A program made the position numbers and the translations under genes. Shown piece by piece: positions 33,228 to 42,687 of a stretch of 46,794 bases of DNA (position 1 is the first letter of the stretch; each line of letters opens with the position of its first letter). Below the pieces are notes generated by a model, which saw only the letters and a program-made list of their open reading frames with translations, had not been told where the DNA came from and did not search any database. Location: the NCBI GenBank assembly GCA_945788625.1, contig CALZMQ010000026.1, positions 1 through 46,794 of the forward strand, written 5' to 3'. The DNA is from an uncultured Woeseiaceae bacterium. GTDB lineage: Bacteria; Pseudomonadota; Gammaproteobacteria; Steroidobacterales; Woeseiaceae.

Positions 33228-36200
33228 CTAGGGCAATTGGTACAACCTGGTAAAATTATCGAACACATAGCTACTTTCGACGTAACCACCAAACCCGACC
33301 GACCCTGCCGTGTCAATGCGATCGACCGAGCCGTCGCTGGCGCTTGCCTGGCCGATGATTTCCCAGCCTGACGGACCCAGTCGCTCGACGTACGCGTCAA
33401 GCGTGACCGAATTTGTGCCGACCGCTCGCAGGCGCAGGCGGAACTGATCAGACGTATTGAGAGGCGTTGAAAAATCAAGCGTCGCGAGAGACTGCACGAA
33501 AGCACTACCGGTTTGACGACCGAGAATTGCCCGCGTTGTGCTATTGCTCACATAGAGAATGTAGCCATCGACGGTGTTGTCGTCTGCCACGGTATCCGAC
33601 TGGACGCGGGCCCACAGTTGCGGATAGCCAACATTGGCATCCACCAGGCTGAACTCGACTGATGCCTCCACATCGAGCACATCTTCCTCCGAGGGGCGGT
33701 ACACAATATTGTCGCGGTAGCCAGTTGATACCGTGTTCTTGACTGCGCCTTGTCCCGCCAGCGAGAACGCACCGGGCTGTTTCTCAATCCAACCGATGCC
33801 CAGCGCTTCGGCGTCCGGCCTGGCGAAGTCATCAAAGAAGTCAGTGCTGGGATCGAGAATCGTGACCGTCATGTCGTTGGATTCACCCCCTCCCGGTCCG
33901 GGATTGAATACGGTGACGGACGCCGATCCCGCCGTATCGATGTCCGAGGCATCGATCGCAGCCTGCAGGAGTGTCGGCGACTGGTAAGTAGTCGCCCTGT
34001 CTGCACCATTCCACCTCACGACTGCTCCCGGCACGAAGTTCGCCCCCTGCACCGTCAACGTGAAGCCGGCGCTGTCGACCACGACCACATCCGGTGTCAA
34101 GGACGTAAGACCGGGGACCGGATTCCCGGCCGGTGCCACAATATCGAAGGTCTGAGAATTGGATAACCCGCCGCCTGGTGCCGGATTGAAAACGGTCACC
34201 GCAACCGTGGCCTGAGACGCCAGGTCCGCAGTGCTGATTGCGGCTTCGAGCTCAGTCGACGAAATGAACGTTGTCGGGCGATCTGAGCCATCCCAGCGGA
34301 CGACTGCTCCCGGCGCGAAGTTGCTTCCCTGAACAGAAAGAGTAAATGCCGGGCCGCCCACCTGGGCGGAATTTGGCGCCAATCCTGACGTAAGTGGCGT
34401 GGGGTTACCGCTTTCAGCGAGCCTGATCGAATAAAAATTATCGTATCGATCAGACGGGTCGCGCCATTTTGCGAATCCGTTGGCACCTGTTTCAGTTATC
34501 GGCGCTATCATGCCGCCGCTGTTGCAGAAGCCACCCGGGACGGGCTGCGAATTCTGGTCGTGCAACACGGTACCCGCGCCGACCACCTCCCAGTAGTCGA
34601 CATTCAGATGTTCCATGTAGCCGACAAGCTGGACCGGGTTCGTTCCGATCACCCTGAGCCGTAATCGATAACGGTCGCCTTCCACAAACGGCTGCGTCAC
34701 GTCCCAGGTTGCGATGTAGCACTCGAAATAATCATCAATTGGCGTGATGTGAATCTGTCCCGGATTGTTAAAGGAGTCGTAAAACAGGGTGTAACTGCTT
34801 AACGACGAGGTAAACTGGACGGTACTTCTTTGCACGCGGGCGTGAACCTGCGGATACCAGGTATCGGCGCCCGGTTCCCGCGAGAATTCCATACCGACTT
34901 CCACGTTCTGCGCGTCTTCTGCGGGCGGCCGATAGGTAATCAGATGATTGAAGCCCTGTGATGGGGTTTCTGGCGCGGTTATCCCGCCGTCAATCAACGA
35001 GAAGACACTGGGCACTTTCTCGGTCCAGCCATTCCCGATATCGCCGTTGTCCGGCCGATTGAAATTGTCGAAGTAGACAACTTCTTCTGCGTCGAGGATG
35101 AACAGCGTCTGCGGATCTGAAACGATGTTGTCGGCCTCCGGTGTGCGTACTGTCACCGCACTTCTCAGATCCACGGAAAGAAGCCCGGAATCGACATCGG
35201 CCAGCAGTTGCTGGTCGGAAACGAAGACCGTGGCAACCGCGATGCCACCGATCTGCGCAATCGAGTTTTGAGTGAATCCGGAACCATTGAGTGTCAATTG
35301 CACACCATTGGATCCCGCGAGAACCGAAATCGGGCTGATATCGGTCAAGGCTTGTGAATTTCCACCCCCCTGTCCGCCGCCAGGCAGAATCTCAAACTGG
35401 AGAGAGTTCGACGTGCCGCCTCCCGGCGATGGCGAAACCACCGTCACATCGGCAAATCCCGCCGCTGCAATGTCCGCCGCATCGATTGTCGCATCCAGGC
35501 GATTGCCGGAAACGAAAGTCGTCGGGCGCACGGTGCCGTTCCAGAACACCAGGGAACCGGTTATGAAATCCTGTCCCTGGACAACCAGCGTAAATCCGCC
35601 ACTGCCTTCTGTCGCCGAGTCCGGAGTAAGCACCGTCAGCACGGGCAGCGGGTTAACGACCGGATCGGTAACGGTGAAGGTCTGGGCATTGGACAAACCT
35701 CCGCCCGGACCCGGGCTGAATACAGTCACCGCCGTTGTTCCCGCCGTCGCGATATCTGCGGCATTGATCACCGCCTGCAGTTGTGTTGCGGAGACATACG
35801 CGGTCTGACGATCCGCGCCTCCCCAGCGCACCGTTGACCCCGGCACGAAGCCGGAGCCGTCGACTGTCAGTGAGAATCCTGAACCGCCGGCATCTGCGGT
35901 GCCCGGGGTCAGTCCCGACGTCGCCGGAACCGGATTACCGGGCAGCGCCGTGATGGTGAATGCCTGAGCATTTGATTCACCGCCTCCGGGCGCCGGGTTG
36001 AAGACCGTTATCGTGGCTGTGCCGGCGACCGCGACGTCCGTGGCGTCGATTGCGGCCTGCAATTCAGTTGCTGACACGAACGTCGTAGCCCTGTCCGCGC
36101 CGTTCCATCGAACGATGGCCCCCGGCACGAAGTCCGTTCCCTGGACGGTCAGCGAGAATCCGGCACTGCCCTCGTCGATGGAACTCGGTAACAGGCCGGT

Positions 36201-36962
36201 CGTACCCGGCAAGGGATTGTCCTGGCCGCCACCCTGAAGGTCGAGTCGGTTGAAATTATCGTAGGCGTAACTCGACTCAACGTAGCCGCCGAAACCGACC
36301 GCCCCCGGCGTGGCAATGCGGTTGGCCGCACTGTCAAGGACGCTCGCCTGGCCGATGATTTCCCATGTGCCACCGTTGTCACGCTCGATCCAGGCGTCGA
36401 GATTGACCGGGTCGGCGCCTGCGGCGCGTAATCGCATCCTGAATCGGTCAGTCGTGTTCAACGGGGTTGACAGGAAGATAGTGGACAATGTGTTGACAAA
36501 AGCACTACCGCGCTGCCGCCCGAGCACCGCGTTCGACGTGCTGTTGTTGATATAGAGGATGTAGGCATCCAGCGAATTATTTGTCGCAGCGGTGTTGCTC
36601 TGCACGCGAACGAAAACCTGCGGATAGCCGATAGAGGTATTGAGAACCTGTAATTCGACACTGGCCTCTGCATCGAGAAGATCTTCGGCGGCCGGTCGAT
36701 ATGCAATGTTGTCCCTGTAGCCGGTAGAAACCTGGTTCTTGGCTGCGGACCCGCCCGTCACTGAGAACGCAGCGGGGTTTTTCTCGATCCAGGCGCTCCC
36801 GAGGGCTGCACCATCGGGTCTGGCGAAGTCATCGAAGTAATCGACCGCGGTTGCCGGTGCGGAGACGCACAGGAGCACCAGGGCTGCGGCCCAAAAGGAC
36901 AGCCGCGCGGGAACAGGTCGTTTGGTTTGGCGATGCATAATTTGTGCCACTAAATTGTTCAT
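33228..36962 (-). CDS. Giant secreted protein with six IPT/TIG-like repeats and three LamG-like domains
   Basis: The 1244-residue protein has a signal peptide ending SAPATAV. ATG 36938 is an alternative start that fits the signal equally well. Three related concanavalin/LamG-like domains of about 205 residues begin with [13 protein letters not shown] or [13 protein letters not shown] (about 43, 630 and 1040). Six IPT/TIG-like repeats of about 90 residues lie between them: four after the first domain and two after the second. They carry the shared pattern [14 protein letters not shown] ... [11 protein letters not shown]. No membrane anchor or PEP-CTERM tail is seen. It is likely a matrix or adhesin-like protein; ligand unknown. 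The 256-base gap to the next, divergent gene (36963-37218) holds no other feature I can support. Confidence 0.85.
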   Translation of the reverse strand: MNNLVAQIMHRQTKRPVPARLSFWAAALVLLCVSAPATAVDYFDDFARPDGAALGSAWIEKNPAAFSVTGGSAAKNQVSTGYRDNIAYRPAAEDLLDAEASVELQVLNTSIGYPQVFVRVQSNTAATNNSLDAYILYINNSTSNAVLGRQRGSAFVNTLSTIFLSTPLNTTDRFRMRLRAAGADPVNLDAWIERDNGGTWEIIGQASVLDSAANRIATPGAVGFGGYVESSYAYDNFNRLDLQGGGQDNPLPGTTGLLPSSIDEGSAGFSLTVQGTDFVPGAIVRWNGADRATTFVSATELQAAIDATDVAVAGTATITVFNPAPGGGESNAQAFTITALPGNPVPATSGLTPGTADAGGSGFSLTVDGSGFVPGSTVRWGGADRQTAYVSATQLQAVINAADIATAGTTAVTVFSPGPGGGLSNAQTFTVTDPVVNPLPVLTVLTPDSATEGSGGFTLVVQGQDFITGSLVFWNGTVRPTTFVSGNRLDATIDAADIAAAGFADVTVVSPSPGGGTSNSLQFEILPGGGQGGGNSQALTDISPISVLAGSNGVQLTLNGSGFTQNSIAQIGGIAVATVFVSDQQLLADVDSGLLSVDLRSAVTVRTPEADNIVSDPQTLFILDAEEVVYFDNFNRPDNGDIGNGWTEKVPSVFSLIDGGITAPETPSQGFNHLITYRPPAEDAQNVEVGMEFSREPGADTWYPQVHARVQRSTVQFTSSLSSYTLFYDSFNNPGQIHITPIDDYFECYIATWDVTQPFVEGDRYRLRLRVIGTNPVQLVGYMEHLNVDYWEVVGAGTVLHDQNSQPVPGGFCNSGGMIAPITETGANGFAKWRDPSDRYDNFYSIRLAESGNPTPLTSGLAPNSAQVGGPAFTLSVQGSNFAPGAVVRWDGSDRPTTFISSTELEAAISTADLASQATVAVTVFNPAPGGGLSNSQTFDIVAPAGNPVPGLTSLTPDVVVVDSAGFTLTVQGANFVPGAVVRWNGADRATTYQSPTLLQAAIDASDIDTAGSASVTVFNPGPGGGESNDMTVTILDPSTDFFDDFARPDAEALGIGWIEKQPGAFSLAGQGAVKNTVSTGYRDNIVYRPSEEDVLDVEASVEFSLVDANVGYPQLWARVQSDTVADDNTVDGYILYVSNSTTRAILGRQTGSAFVQSLATLDFSTPLNTSDQFRLRLRAVGTNSVTLDAYVERLGPSGWEIIGQASASDGSVDRIDTAGSVGFGGYVESSYVFDNFTRLYQLP

Positions 36963-37218
36963 TCCCTAATAGATGCATTATCTGCGCCGAAATTTTTTAT
37001 CTTTTAAAAATCAACGTATTAACGTCGAAACTTGTCAAGTTCGGGCACCATCGCTGTAAAGAACGCCGACACACTTCTGCAACCCGTCTCAACTGCGCTG
37101 CGAGACCTGCGTTGCGTGTGATGGTCGCTTGCTCCGCTCCGGTTAGCACCGTAGGATTCAGGCGGACTTCGCGCAGGCCGCGCGCAGGGTACCGCGAAGC
37201 CAAAATGAGGAATCGACA

Positions 37219-38925
37219 TTGCAGCCAACGAACAATCCAAAGCGCTGGCTCAGCCGGCACAGGCTCAAGATAATTCTGGTGTTCGTTGTCGCGGTATCTT
37301 CGTTCGGTACCGGGATCCGGTGGGGATTGCCGGAGGCTGCCAATCCCGAGACTGTGCAGTCCTGGGCACTGGATACGGTAGCCCCGATTGCGCCGTTGAA
37401 CGAGGCGTACTACGGCTTCACCCGATCGGGCAACGAGTATGTCGTCTATCCGCTCTTCCATTACATCGTGCTGAGCGTTGCCTATGCACCGTATGTCGGC
37501 GTGCAGTTCCTCAGCGGCAACATTGCAGAGCCTGGCTCGACGTTTCCGTATGGCCTGCAAGATGTCGCTCAGGCCTGCCAGGACCTGACCCTGATTGCCC
37601 GGCTGGTGAGCCTGGCGATGGCGCTCGGCATCGTCGCGCTGATTTACAGGATCACTGAGACGGTAGCAGGAAGAGATGCCGCCGTGTGGGCAGCGCTTGC
37701 GGTCAGCCTTATTGCCCCGCTGAGCTACTACGCCAAGACATCGAACCTCGACGTGCCGTACGCGTTCTGGGTTTGTCTTGCGGCCTGGCGGTTCCTGTGC
37801 ATTCTCGACCAACAAAAGTACAGGGACTATGTTTTATTCGCGGTGTTCTCCGCACTGGCTGTCGCCACCAAGGACCAGGCATACGGATTCTTCGTGCTCA
37901 TACCTCTTGTGCTCGCCTATGCGCTTGCCAGGTCCCGGCAGCCGGTCGGCCGGGTGACGCTGCGGCAATGGTCTGCGGCCCTGGTGAGCCGTCCGATGCT
38001 GCTGGGCGGCGTCGCCGCCCTGGTGAGTTACGCCGCGGCCAACAACATTTTTCTGGGCGGCCTGGACGGACTATTGCGACACCTGTCTTACGGTGGCGAT
38101 ATTTACGACTATCGTCAGAATACCGAGACGGCCTTTTACAGTCTGAGAAGCCAGATCCAGCTACTCGGCCAGTCGGGAGTCATCCTCTTGCAGACGCTGG
38201 CCCCGCTGTCGGTGGGCCTGGCCTTGTTCGGAATCGTCTGCGCCGTGCGCGAGCGGATGTGGAACCTCCTGTCGTTGCTCGCTTTCGTAGTGTCCTATTA
38301 CATATTCGTCATCGCCGTATTCAATATGGTCTTTGCCCGATACTTGCTGGTACCGGCCATTCTGCTGACCCCGTTCATCGGCGTAGGCATCACGCGACTC
38401 GCCACCACAAATATGCGCTCGCGTGCAATTTCCACGTCCCTGGTCGCCCTGTCGCTGCTTTCCCAGTCAGCCCTCGTCGTCGACCTCAACCTGACGCTCG
38501 TTGCCGACAGCCGGCAGACCATGGGGGACTGGATCCACGCGAATGTCGAACAGGGTGCCGTTATCGAATCCCAGGTACGAGCACGCATGCTTCCTCACAT
38601 ATCTGCCGACTACAAAGTCTCGATCGCGGGCAATTCGGGCGACCCCATTACGATGCTGGTGGTGCCTGAAGACCTGACGCCTGCGGCGCTGACGGCAAGG
38701 AATCCCGATTACGTGCTGATTCTCGAAGGCCTGGGCGTTACCGGTGACCCGGAAGGCTGGGATTCCCCGTCTCTCATGGCTTACTACCAGGACCTCATCG
38801 ATGGCCTGCTCGGCTACGAAAAGATCGCCGAGTTCACAACTCCTCATTTTGTTCCCTTTCGCCAAATACCTGGTACGAGGCCCACGTCGATTCTGCTGGC
38901 GCGGTCCGCAACCATCGATGAGTAG
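37219..38925 (+). CDS. Membrane GT-C glycosyltransferase (PMT/ArnT-like, family 39-type)
   Basis: TTG 37219 is supported by GAGGAA about 6 bases upstream. The 568-residue protein has an N-terminal helix, a loop with WGLPEAANPETVQSW and NEAYYGFTRSGNEYVVYP, then about ten further hydrophobic helices. A soluble C-terminal region follows (about 430-568). This layout is that of GT-C enzymes using polyprenyl-phosphate sugars, such as protein mannosyltransferases or ArnT. The motif YYAKTSNLDVPYAFW is typical. It may glycosylate a lipid, protein or the polymer. It is paired with the next gene, 8 bases downstream. Confidence 0.8.
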   Translation: MQPTNNPKRWLSRHRLKIILVFVVAVSSFGTGIRWGLPEAANPETVQSWALDTVAPIAPLNEAYYGFTRSGNEYVVYPLFHYIVLSVAYAPYVGVQFLSGNIAEPGSTFPYGLQDVAQACQDLTLIARLVSLAMALGIVALIYRITETVAGRDAAVWAALAVSLIAPLSYYAKTSNLDVPYAFWVCLAAWRFLCILDQQKYRDYVLFAVFSALAVATKDQAYGFFVLIPLVLAYALARSRQPVGRVTLRQWSAALVSRPMLLGGVAALVSYAAANNIFLGGLDGLLRHLSYGGDIYDYRQNTETAFYSLRSQIQLLGQSGVILLQTLAPLSVGLALFGIVCAVRERMWNLLSLLAFVVSYYIFVIAVFNMVFARYLLVPAILLTPFIGVGITRLATTNMRSRAISTSLVALSLLSQSALVVDLNLTLVADSRQTMGDWIHANVEQGAVIESQVRARMLPHISADYKVSIAGNSGDPITMLVVPEDLTPAALTARNPDYVLILEGLGVTGDPEGWDSPSLMAYYQDLIDGLLGYEKIAEFTTPHFVPFRQIPGTRPTSILLARSATIDE

Positions 38926-38933
38926 CACCTGAC

Positions 38934-39953
38934 TTGAAGCCACAAACGAAAATCAGGGTCGCGTTTGCGATAGGAATAATGGTCGCAGTCGCACTCCTGA
39001 TGCTGGCGTTGCGTGACGCCGATTTGTCGACAATTGCCACCAGCCTCGCCGAATCAAACCTCTTTTTCGTAATACCCGTCAGCGCCGCGCTGATGCTGCA
39101 ATTCTGGTTCAAAGCCCTGCGCTGGAAAATTCTGTTGCAACCGTTTACACCCGCAACAACGGCACAGGTATTTCCTGCGACTGTTGTAGGCTACCTGGCC
39201 AATCTCGTGTTCCCCGCCTATCTCGGAGAATTCGCTCGCGTATATTTGCTCGGCAGGCAACTGGGACTGCGCTATTCGCCGGTACTGGCCACTGTGGTGC
39301 TCGAGCGGTTCTTCGACTTTCTTTCAGTGCTTTTTTTCGTCGGCCTGGTCCTCATAGCCGATCCAAGGGCACCAGCCGAGTTGAACGCGGTGGGCGTAGT
39401 CGCGGGCGCGGCGAGCGTCGTGCTTCTACTGATGCTCGCGGCTTTCCTTGTTTGGACAGACACGCTGGCGCAAATCATTTTGAAAGTCACTTATTTCCTG
39501 CCGGACACGGTGAGCCACAAGATCGCCGAACAAATTGAACTGGGCGCCGCAGGGCTTCAGAGTGTCCGCAACATTCGGATGATCCCGGCAATCGTGGTCA
39601 CGTCTTTGCTGCAGTGGGCAGCGATGGGCGTCTGCATCTACCTGGGTATGATGGGGACCGGTCTGGAAGTGCCGCTATCGGCTGGCTTCGTGGTGCTCGC
39701 GTTAACGGTAATGGGCGTGACACTTCCCAGCAGCCCGGGATTTTTCGGCACCATCCAATTGTGCTTCACACTCGGGTTGATGCCTTACGGAATCACGGCC
39801 AGCGAGGCATTTGCCGCATCCATTTTCTTTCACCTGACAATATACGTCGCCGGCTGGATGGCCGGCCTGTATTTCCTTCGCCAGTCGGGGCTCACGCTGG
39901 GTCGCCTGCGCAAAGCGTCCATCGAACAACAGAGCGCACCATCGCAGAAGTAG
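38934..39953 (+). CDS. Flippase-like membrane protein (LPG synthase transmembrane / UPF0104 family)
   Basis: The 339-residue protein has about eight membrane helices. It carries the family marks FWFKALRWKILLQP, YLANLVFPAYLGEFARVYLLGRQ, VLERFFDFLSVLFF and LPSSPGFFGTIQL, which belong to the lysylphosphatidylglycerol-synthase membrane domain (TIGR00374-like). Members act as lipid flippases or help glycosyltransferases such as the neighbouring GT-C enzyme. The start TTG 38934 keeps the first helix whole but has a poor ribosome site; ATG 38979 would remove part of the helix. It ends 2 bases from the stop of the convergent FemAB gene. Confidence 0.85.
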   Translation: MKPQTKIRVAFAIGIMVAVALLMLALRDADLSTIATSLAESNLFFVIPVSAALMLQFWFKALRWKILLQPFTPATTAQVFPATVVGYLANLVFPAYLGEFARVYLLGRQLGLRYSPVLATVVLERFFDFLSVLFFVGLVLIADPRAPAELNAVGVVAGAASVVLLLMLAAFLVWTDTLAQIILKVTYFLPDTVSHKIAEQIELGAAGLQSVRNIRMIPAIVVTSLLQWAAMGVCIYLGMMGTGLEVPLSAGFVVLALTVMGVTLPSSPGFFGTIQLCFTLGLMPYGITASEAFAASIFFHLTIYVAGWMAGLYFLRQSGLTLGRLRKASIEQQSAPSQK

Positions 39954-39955
39954 CG

Positions 39956-41020
39956 TTATCCCAGGTATTTTGAAATCAGCGGGCCGAGTAGCTGACTGAT
40001 TTTCAACGGCAATTTCTGCCACAGAGCGATCAACATCCTGTACCGGGGATTGTTCGTGTTGAGTTCCGGCAGTTCATCGGATTTAACCAGGTAGTACTGA
40101 TAATGAAGCGGTTGTGGCGTAAACCCCCAGTGGCGCTTGTAGTTGTACGGGCCGGTGTCGATCTTGCTGCGACCAAAATCGAAGGTTTTGTATCCCTCGC
40201 TGCCGGCACGGCACATCAGATCGAAATACATGAAGTCCATTGCTTTGGATGCTCTGCTCTGCGGTAGTCCGCCCCCGTAGTAGGGAAGCACCTGGTCCTT
40301 GAAATAGAAACTGATTAATGAGCAATGCAGGCCGTCCTCGCCCTTGATGGATACGATTTCGCAGTCGCGACCAAACTCTTTTCTCAGATTTTCAAAATAG
40401 CGCTTGCTGAAAACGGGCGTGCCCAGATTGCGGACACTCATGGAGTAAGCGTGAAAAAACTCGGCTATATCATCCTGCAGTTCACGGCTCAAATTGTTTT
40501 TGAGCGACTTGCGAATTACGTACCGCTGCTTGTTCTTGATACTCAGAAGAATGGCTTCATCACCCTCTTCGATATCGCGCAGAAATGTCGCATGCATTGA
40601 TTTCGTTGGCCAGTCATCCCGGGTCTTCACCCTGTTTCGAAGCTCGAGGTAATCGACATTCAACTCAACCGCCAGACTTGCGGCTTTGTCTTCCAGCAAT
40701 CTCCGGATCTCATCGGAGTCAGCGACCGCGCCACCGTATACGGCGAATGGCAGTGACACCAGGTAGTGGCCGAACAGTGCGCTCTTCACCTCGAACATGG
40801 GCAGGATGCCCCTGATCCCGCCCTCAGAGTCGATTGCCTGCAGATAGTGGGGGGTGTGGTTGAAGGAGTCTTTGATTACGCGGTACCAGCCGGCGCGATG
40901 AAAAAAAGTCGCATCGTCGTTTCTGTCGACGTACCGGTCCCACTCCCCTAGCTGATCAATCGTCGCTTCGCACGCAACGATCTCATCGGCACCTTCAAGT
41001 TTGGCGGACGTGAACTCCAT
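39956..41020 (-). CDS. FemAB-related protein, XrtA/PEP-CTERM associated
   Basis: ATG 41020 has AGGGG about 9 bases upstream; a TTG at 41026 would be too close to it. The 354-residue protein shows a GNAT-like double fold. Recognisable parts are WDRYVDRNDDATFFHRAGWYRVI, the LPFAVYGG block, IKNKQRYVIRKS, and CRAGSEGYKTFDFGRSKIDTG near the C-terminus. These match the TIGR03019 family. FemAB-like enzymes transfer amino acids or acyl groups to an amine, so modification of the exopolysaccharide is inferred. In many loci this gene sits beside the deacetylase; here it is downstream on its own. Confidence 0.92.
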   Translation of the reverse strand: MEFTSAKLEGADEIVACEATIDQLGEWDRYVDRNDDATFFHRAGWYRVIKDSFNHTPHYLQAIDSEGGIRGILPMFEVKSALFGHYLVSLPFAVYGGAVADSDEIRRLLEDKAASLAVELNVDYLELRNRVKTRDDWPTKSMHATFLRDIEEGDEAILLSIKNKQRYVIRKSLKNNLSRELQDDIAEFFHAYSMSVRNLGTPVFSKRYFENLRKEFGRDCEIVSIKGEDGLHCSLISFYFKDQVLPYYGGGLPQSRASKAMDFMYFDLMCRAGSEGYKTFDFGRSKIDTGPYNYKRHWGFTPQPLHYQYYLVKSDELPELNTNNPRYRMLIALWQKLPLKISQLLGPLISKYLG

Positions 41021-41119
41021 CAACAACTTCCCCTGCGAAAAATATTTCCCGACTTGCTACAAAGAGTATCGCCGCCGGCCTCCCAGTCAATCGGATCATT
41101 CACAATTGAAGACCGGCGA

Positions 41120-41998
41120 TCAGTCTTCCGCACCATAATCCTGCCGGAGCAGCATAGCCACAACGTCGATGACGTCCTCGTCACTTGGCAAGTCATCGTG
41201 GATCGCACGTGTCAGCAACAACAGGTTTCCCGGGCTCGTCTCTCTGAAATTCCGTTTCCCCGGCACGCTCAGACCTGTGCCGGCGCCATCCAAAATTGCG
41301 CTTTCCGCGGGTTCGATCCACAAGTCCGGATCGATACGAATCGTGAACCAGGCGATATGTCGTGCTTCGTCGGGGACAACACGGGGCCGACCTTCAGAAT
41401 CCCGGCCCAGGCCCCATGGCGTCTCATCGACCGGATTGTCGCGTGATCCATTCAATGACACCTGCAACGGGTTTTGACCCTGATCACGCGCAAACGCGGG
41501 ACACATGTCGGCTGCACCATCATCGTCGTAACGACAAAGAACGTTTGTTCCATGGTTGGCACCGCCCACCGATATCCAGACCCGCACACGCTCGGGGCTG
41601 ACTCTTACCGCATACCAGCGCGAACTCATGGCTCCCATACTGTGCGACACGATGTCGACGCGCTGCGGCAAGGAACCAGAGTAACCGGCATCACGGGCCA
41701 GTTGCCCGGCACTTTCGAGCAGCGTCTCGACTGCAGGCGCAATGACTGATTCTGCTGCTTCGACATTTGCCATTACGTTCGGCTGAATGTCTACGGCATG
41801 TAAATATCCCTGTGGGTAGCCTGCCCTCGATAGTTGTTCGATCATGCCGTCCCAGTCGTTCGGGCTCATGCCGTGGCCGTGCACGAAGATCACCGGTGTG
41901 CGTGAGAAGTCCGGAGCGGAATTAACGCTACACCCGACGCCGACTGACAGGAGCAACGACAGACAGGCCAGTCTGAGTGACGGTGTGATGAATCGCAT
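41120..41998 (-). CDS. Lipase/PGAP1-like alpha/beta-hydrolase lipoprotein
   Basis: ATG 41998, with GGCGG upstream, gives 292 residues; a TTG-led frame to 42106 is less likely. A lipoprotein signal ends SVGVGC (Cys 23). FVHGHGMSPNDWDGM forms the oxyanion-hole region and SHSMG (Ser about 120) is the nucleophile elbow, where the usual GHSMG has Ser first. A candidate catalytic His is in AIHDDLP near the end. This is an esterase or lipase of the periplasm or outer membrane. It could remove acyl groups from the polysaccharide, but that is inference. Confidence 0.85.
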   Translation of the reverse strand: MRFITPSLRLACLSLLLSVGVGCSVNSAPDFSRTPVIFVHGHGMSPNDWDGMIEQLSRAGYPQGYLHAVDIQPNVMANVEAAESVIAPAVETLLESAGQLARDAGYSGSLPQRVDIVSHSMGAMSSRWYAVRVSPERVRVWISVGGANHGTNVLCRYDDDGAADMCPAFARDQGQNPLQVSLNGSRDNPVDETPWGLGRDSEGRPRVVPDEARHIAWFTIRIDPDLWIEPAESAILDGAGTGLSVPGKRNFRETSPGNLLLLTRAIHDDLPSDEDVIDVVAMLLRQDYGAED

Positions 41999-42011
41999 TT
42001 TCACCGCCAGC

Positions 42012-42668
42012 TCAGTCGCTCGAATCGACGCTTTCTTCGCGCCTGTTGCGTACCACGCGGGCCGGGCTGCCAACGGCGATCGAATAGTCAGGTACAGCTC
42101 TGGCAACGACAGAACCGGCGCCTACTATGCAGCCAGTGCCCAGGTCCTCCATGACGACGCAGTGAGAGCCAATCCAGCAATCATCGCTGATGGCTATGCG
42201 TTTCTTGGCGCCGCCCTGCGCATTCATCGGGATATCGATACGGTCGAAATTGTGCTGTTTCGTGCCGCTCAGAAATGTGCAGCGCTCGCCAATGAGAACG
42301 TCATTACCGATATCGCAATGATGAATGATGTTGTAGCGTCCGATCAGCACATTGTCACCAATCGCAACATCGGAATAGATGAAAATTGCACCATACTCTA
42401 TGAGAACGTTTTTGCCGCACTTGCGAAGCGCAAAACGATAAAATTCGTACCGCAGGATAACGCCGGGAAAATACGGCATCACGCTCAGGAATTCCGACAT
42501 AGATCGAAACACGATATCGGACAGTCGCGACAGCATCGCCAGCGGCCAGATCAACGGCCAGGAGAGCACGCCCAGAAGAGCCTGCAGCATGCTCATTGCC
42601 CTGCCCTTCTGAAACTGCAGGTAATCCACGGCAGTGTACTCGCCGTGCTTGATCTCTTCGTTACTCAT
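42012..42668 (-). CDS. Hexapeptide-repeat (left-handed beta-helix) acyltransferase
   Basis: The 218-residue protein has a hydrophobic N-terminal region (about 25-70) and then hexapeptide turns: VAIGDNVLIGRYNIIHHCDIG and further I-G-x-x-x-x steps. It ends with the family's VGSPARVV motif. Such enzymes transfer acetyl or similar groups to sugars. The hydrophobic leader suggests membrane association. It lies 19 bases after the PrsK stop and 13 before the hydrolase start, so a shared transcript is likely. Confidence 0.88.
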   Translation of the reverse strand: MSNEEIKHGEYTAVDYLQFQKGRAMSMLQALLGVLSWPLIWPLAMLSRLSDIVFRSMSEFLSVMPYFPGVILRYEFYRFALRKCGKNVLIEYGAIFIYSDVAIGDNVLIGRYNIIHHCDIGNDVLIGERCTFLSGTKQHNFDRIDIPMNAQGGAKKRIAISDDCWIGSHCVVMEDLGTGCIVGAGSVVARAVPDYSIAVGSPARVVRNRREESVDSSD

Positions 42669-42687
42669 GATCTCATCGTCTGTGCAG

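Noticed and set aside
36934..36949. Sigma-54-like site TGGCACAAATTATGCA on the minus strand.
   Set aside because: It overlaps the two possible start codons of the giant repeat gene, so transcription would begin inside the signal peptide with no usable start downstream.
33228..36962. CRISPR or other short DNA repeat array in the giant gene.
   Set aside because: The repetition follows protein domains of about 90 and 205 residues in one open frame, not short spaced repeats.
41999..42106. Longer TTG start for the lipase-like lipoprotein.
   Set aside because: It would bury the lipoprotein signal inside the protein and overlap the acyltransferase gene.
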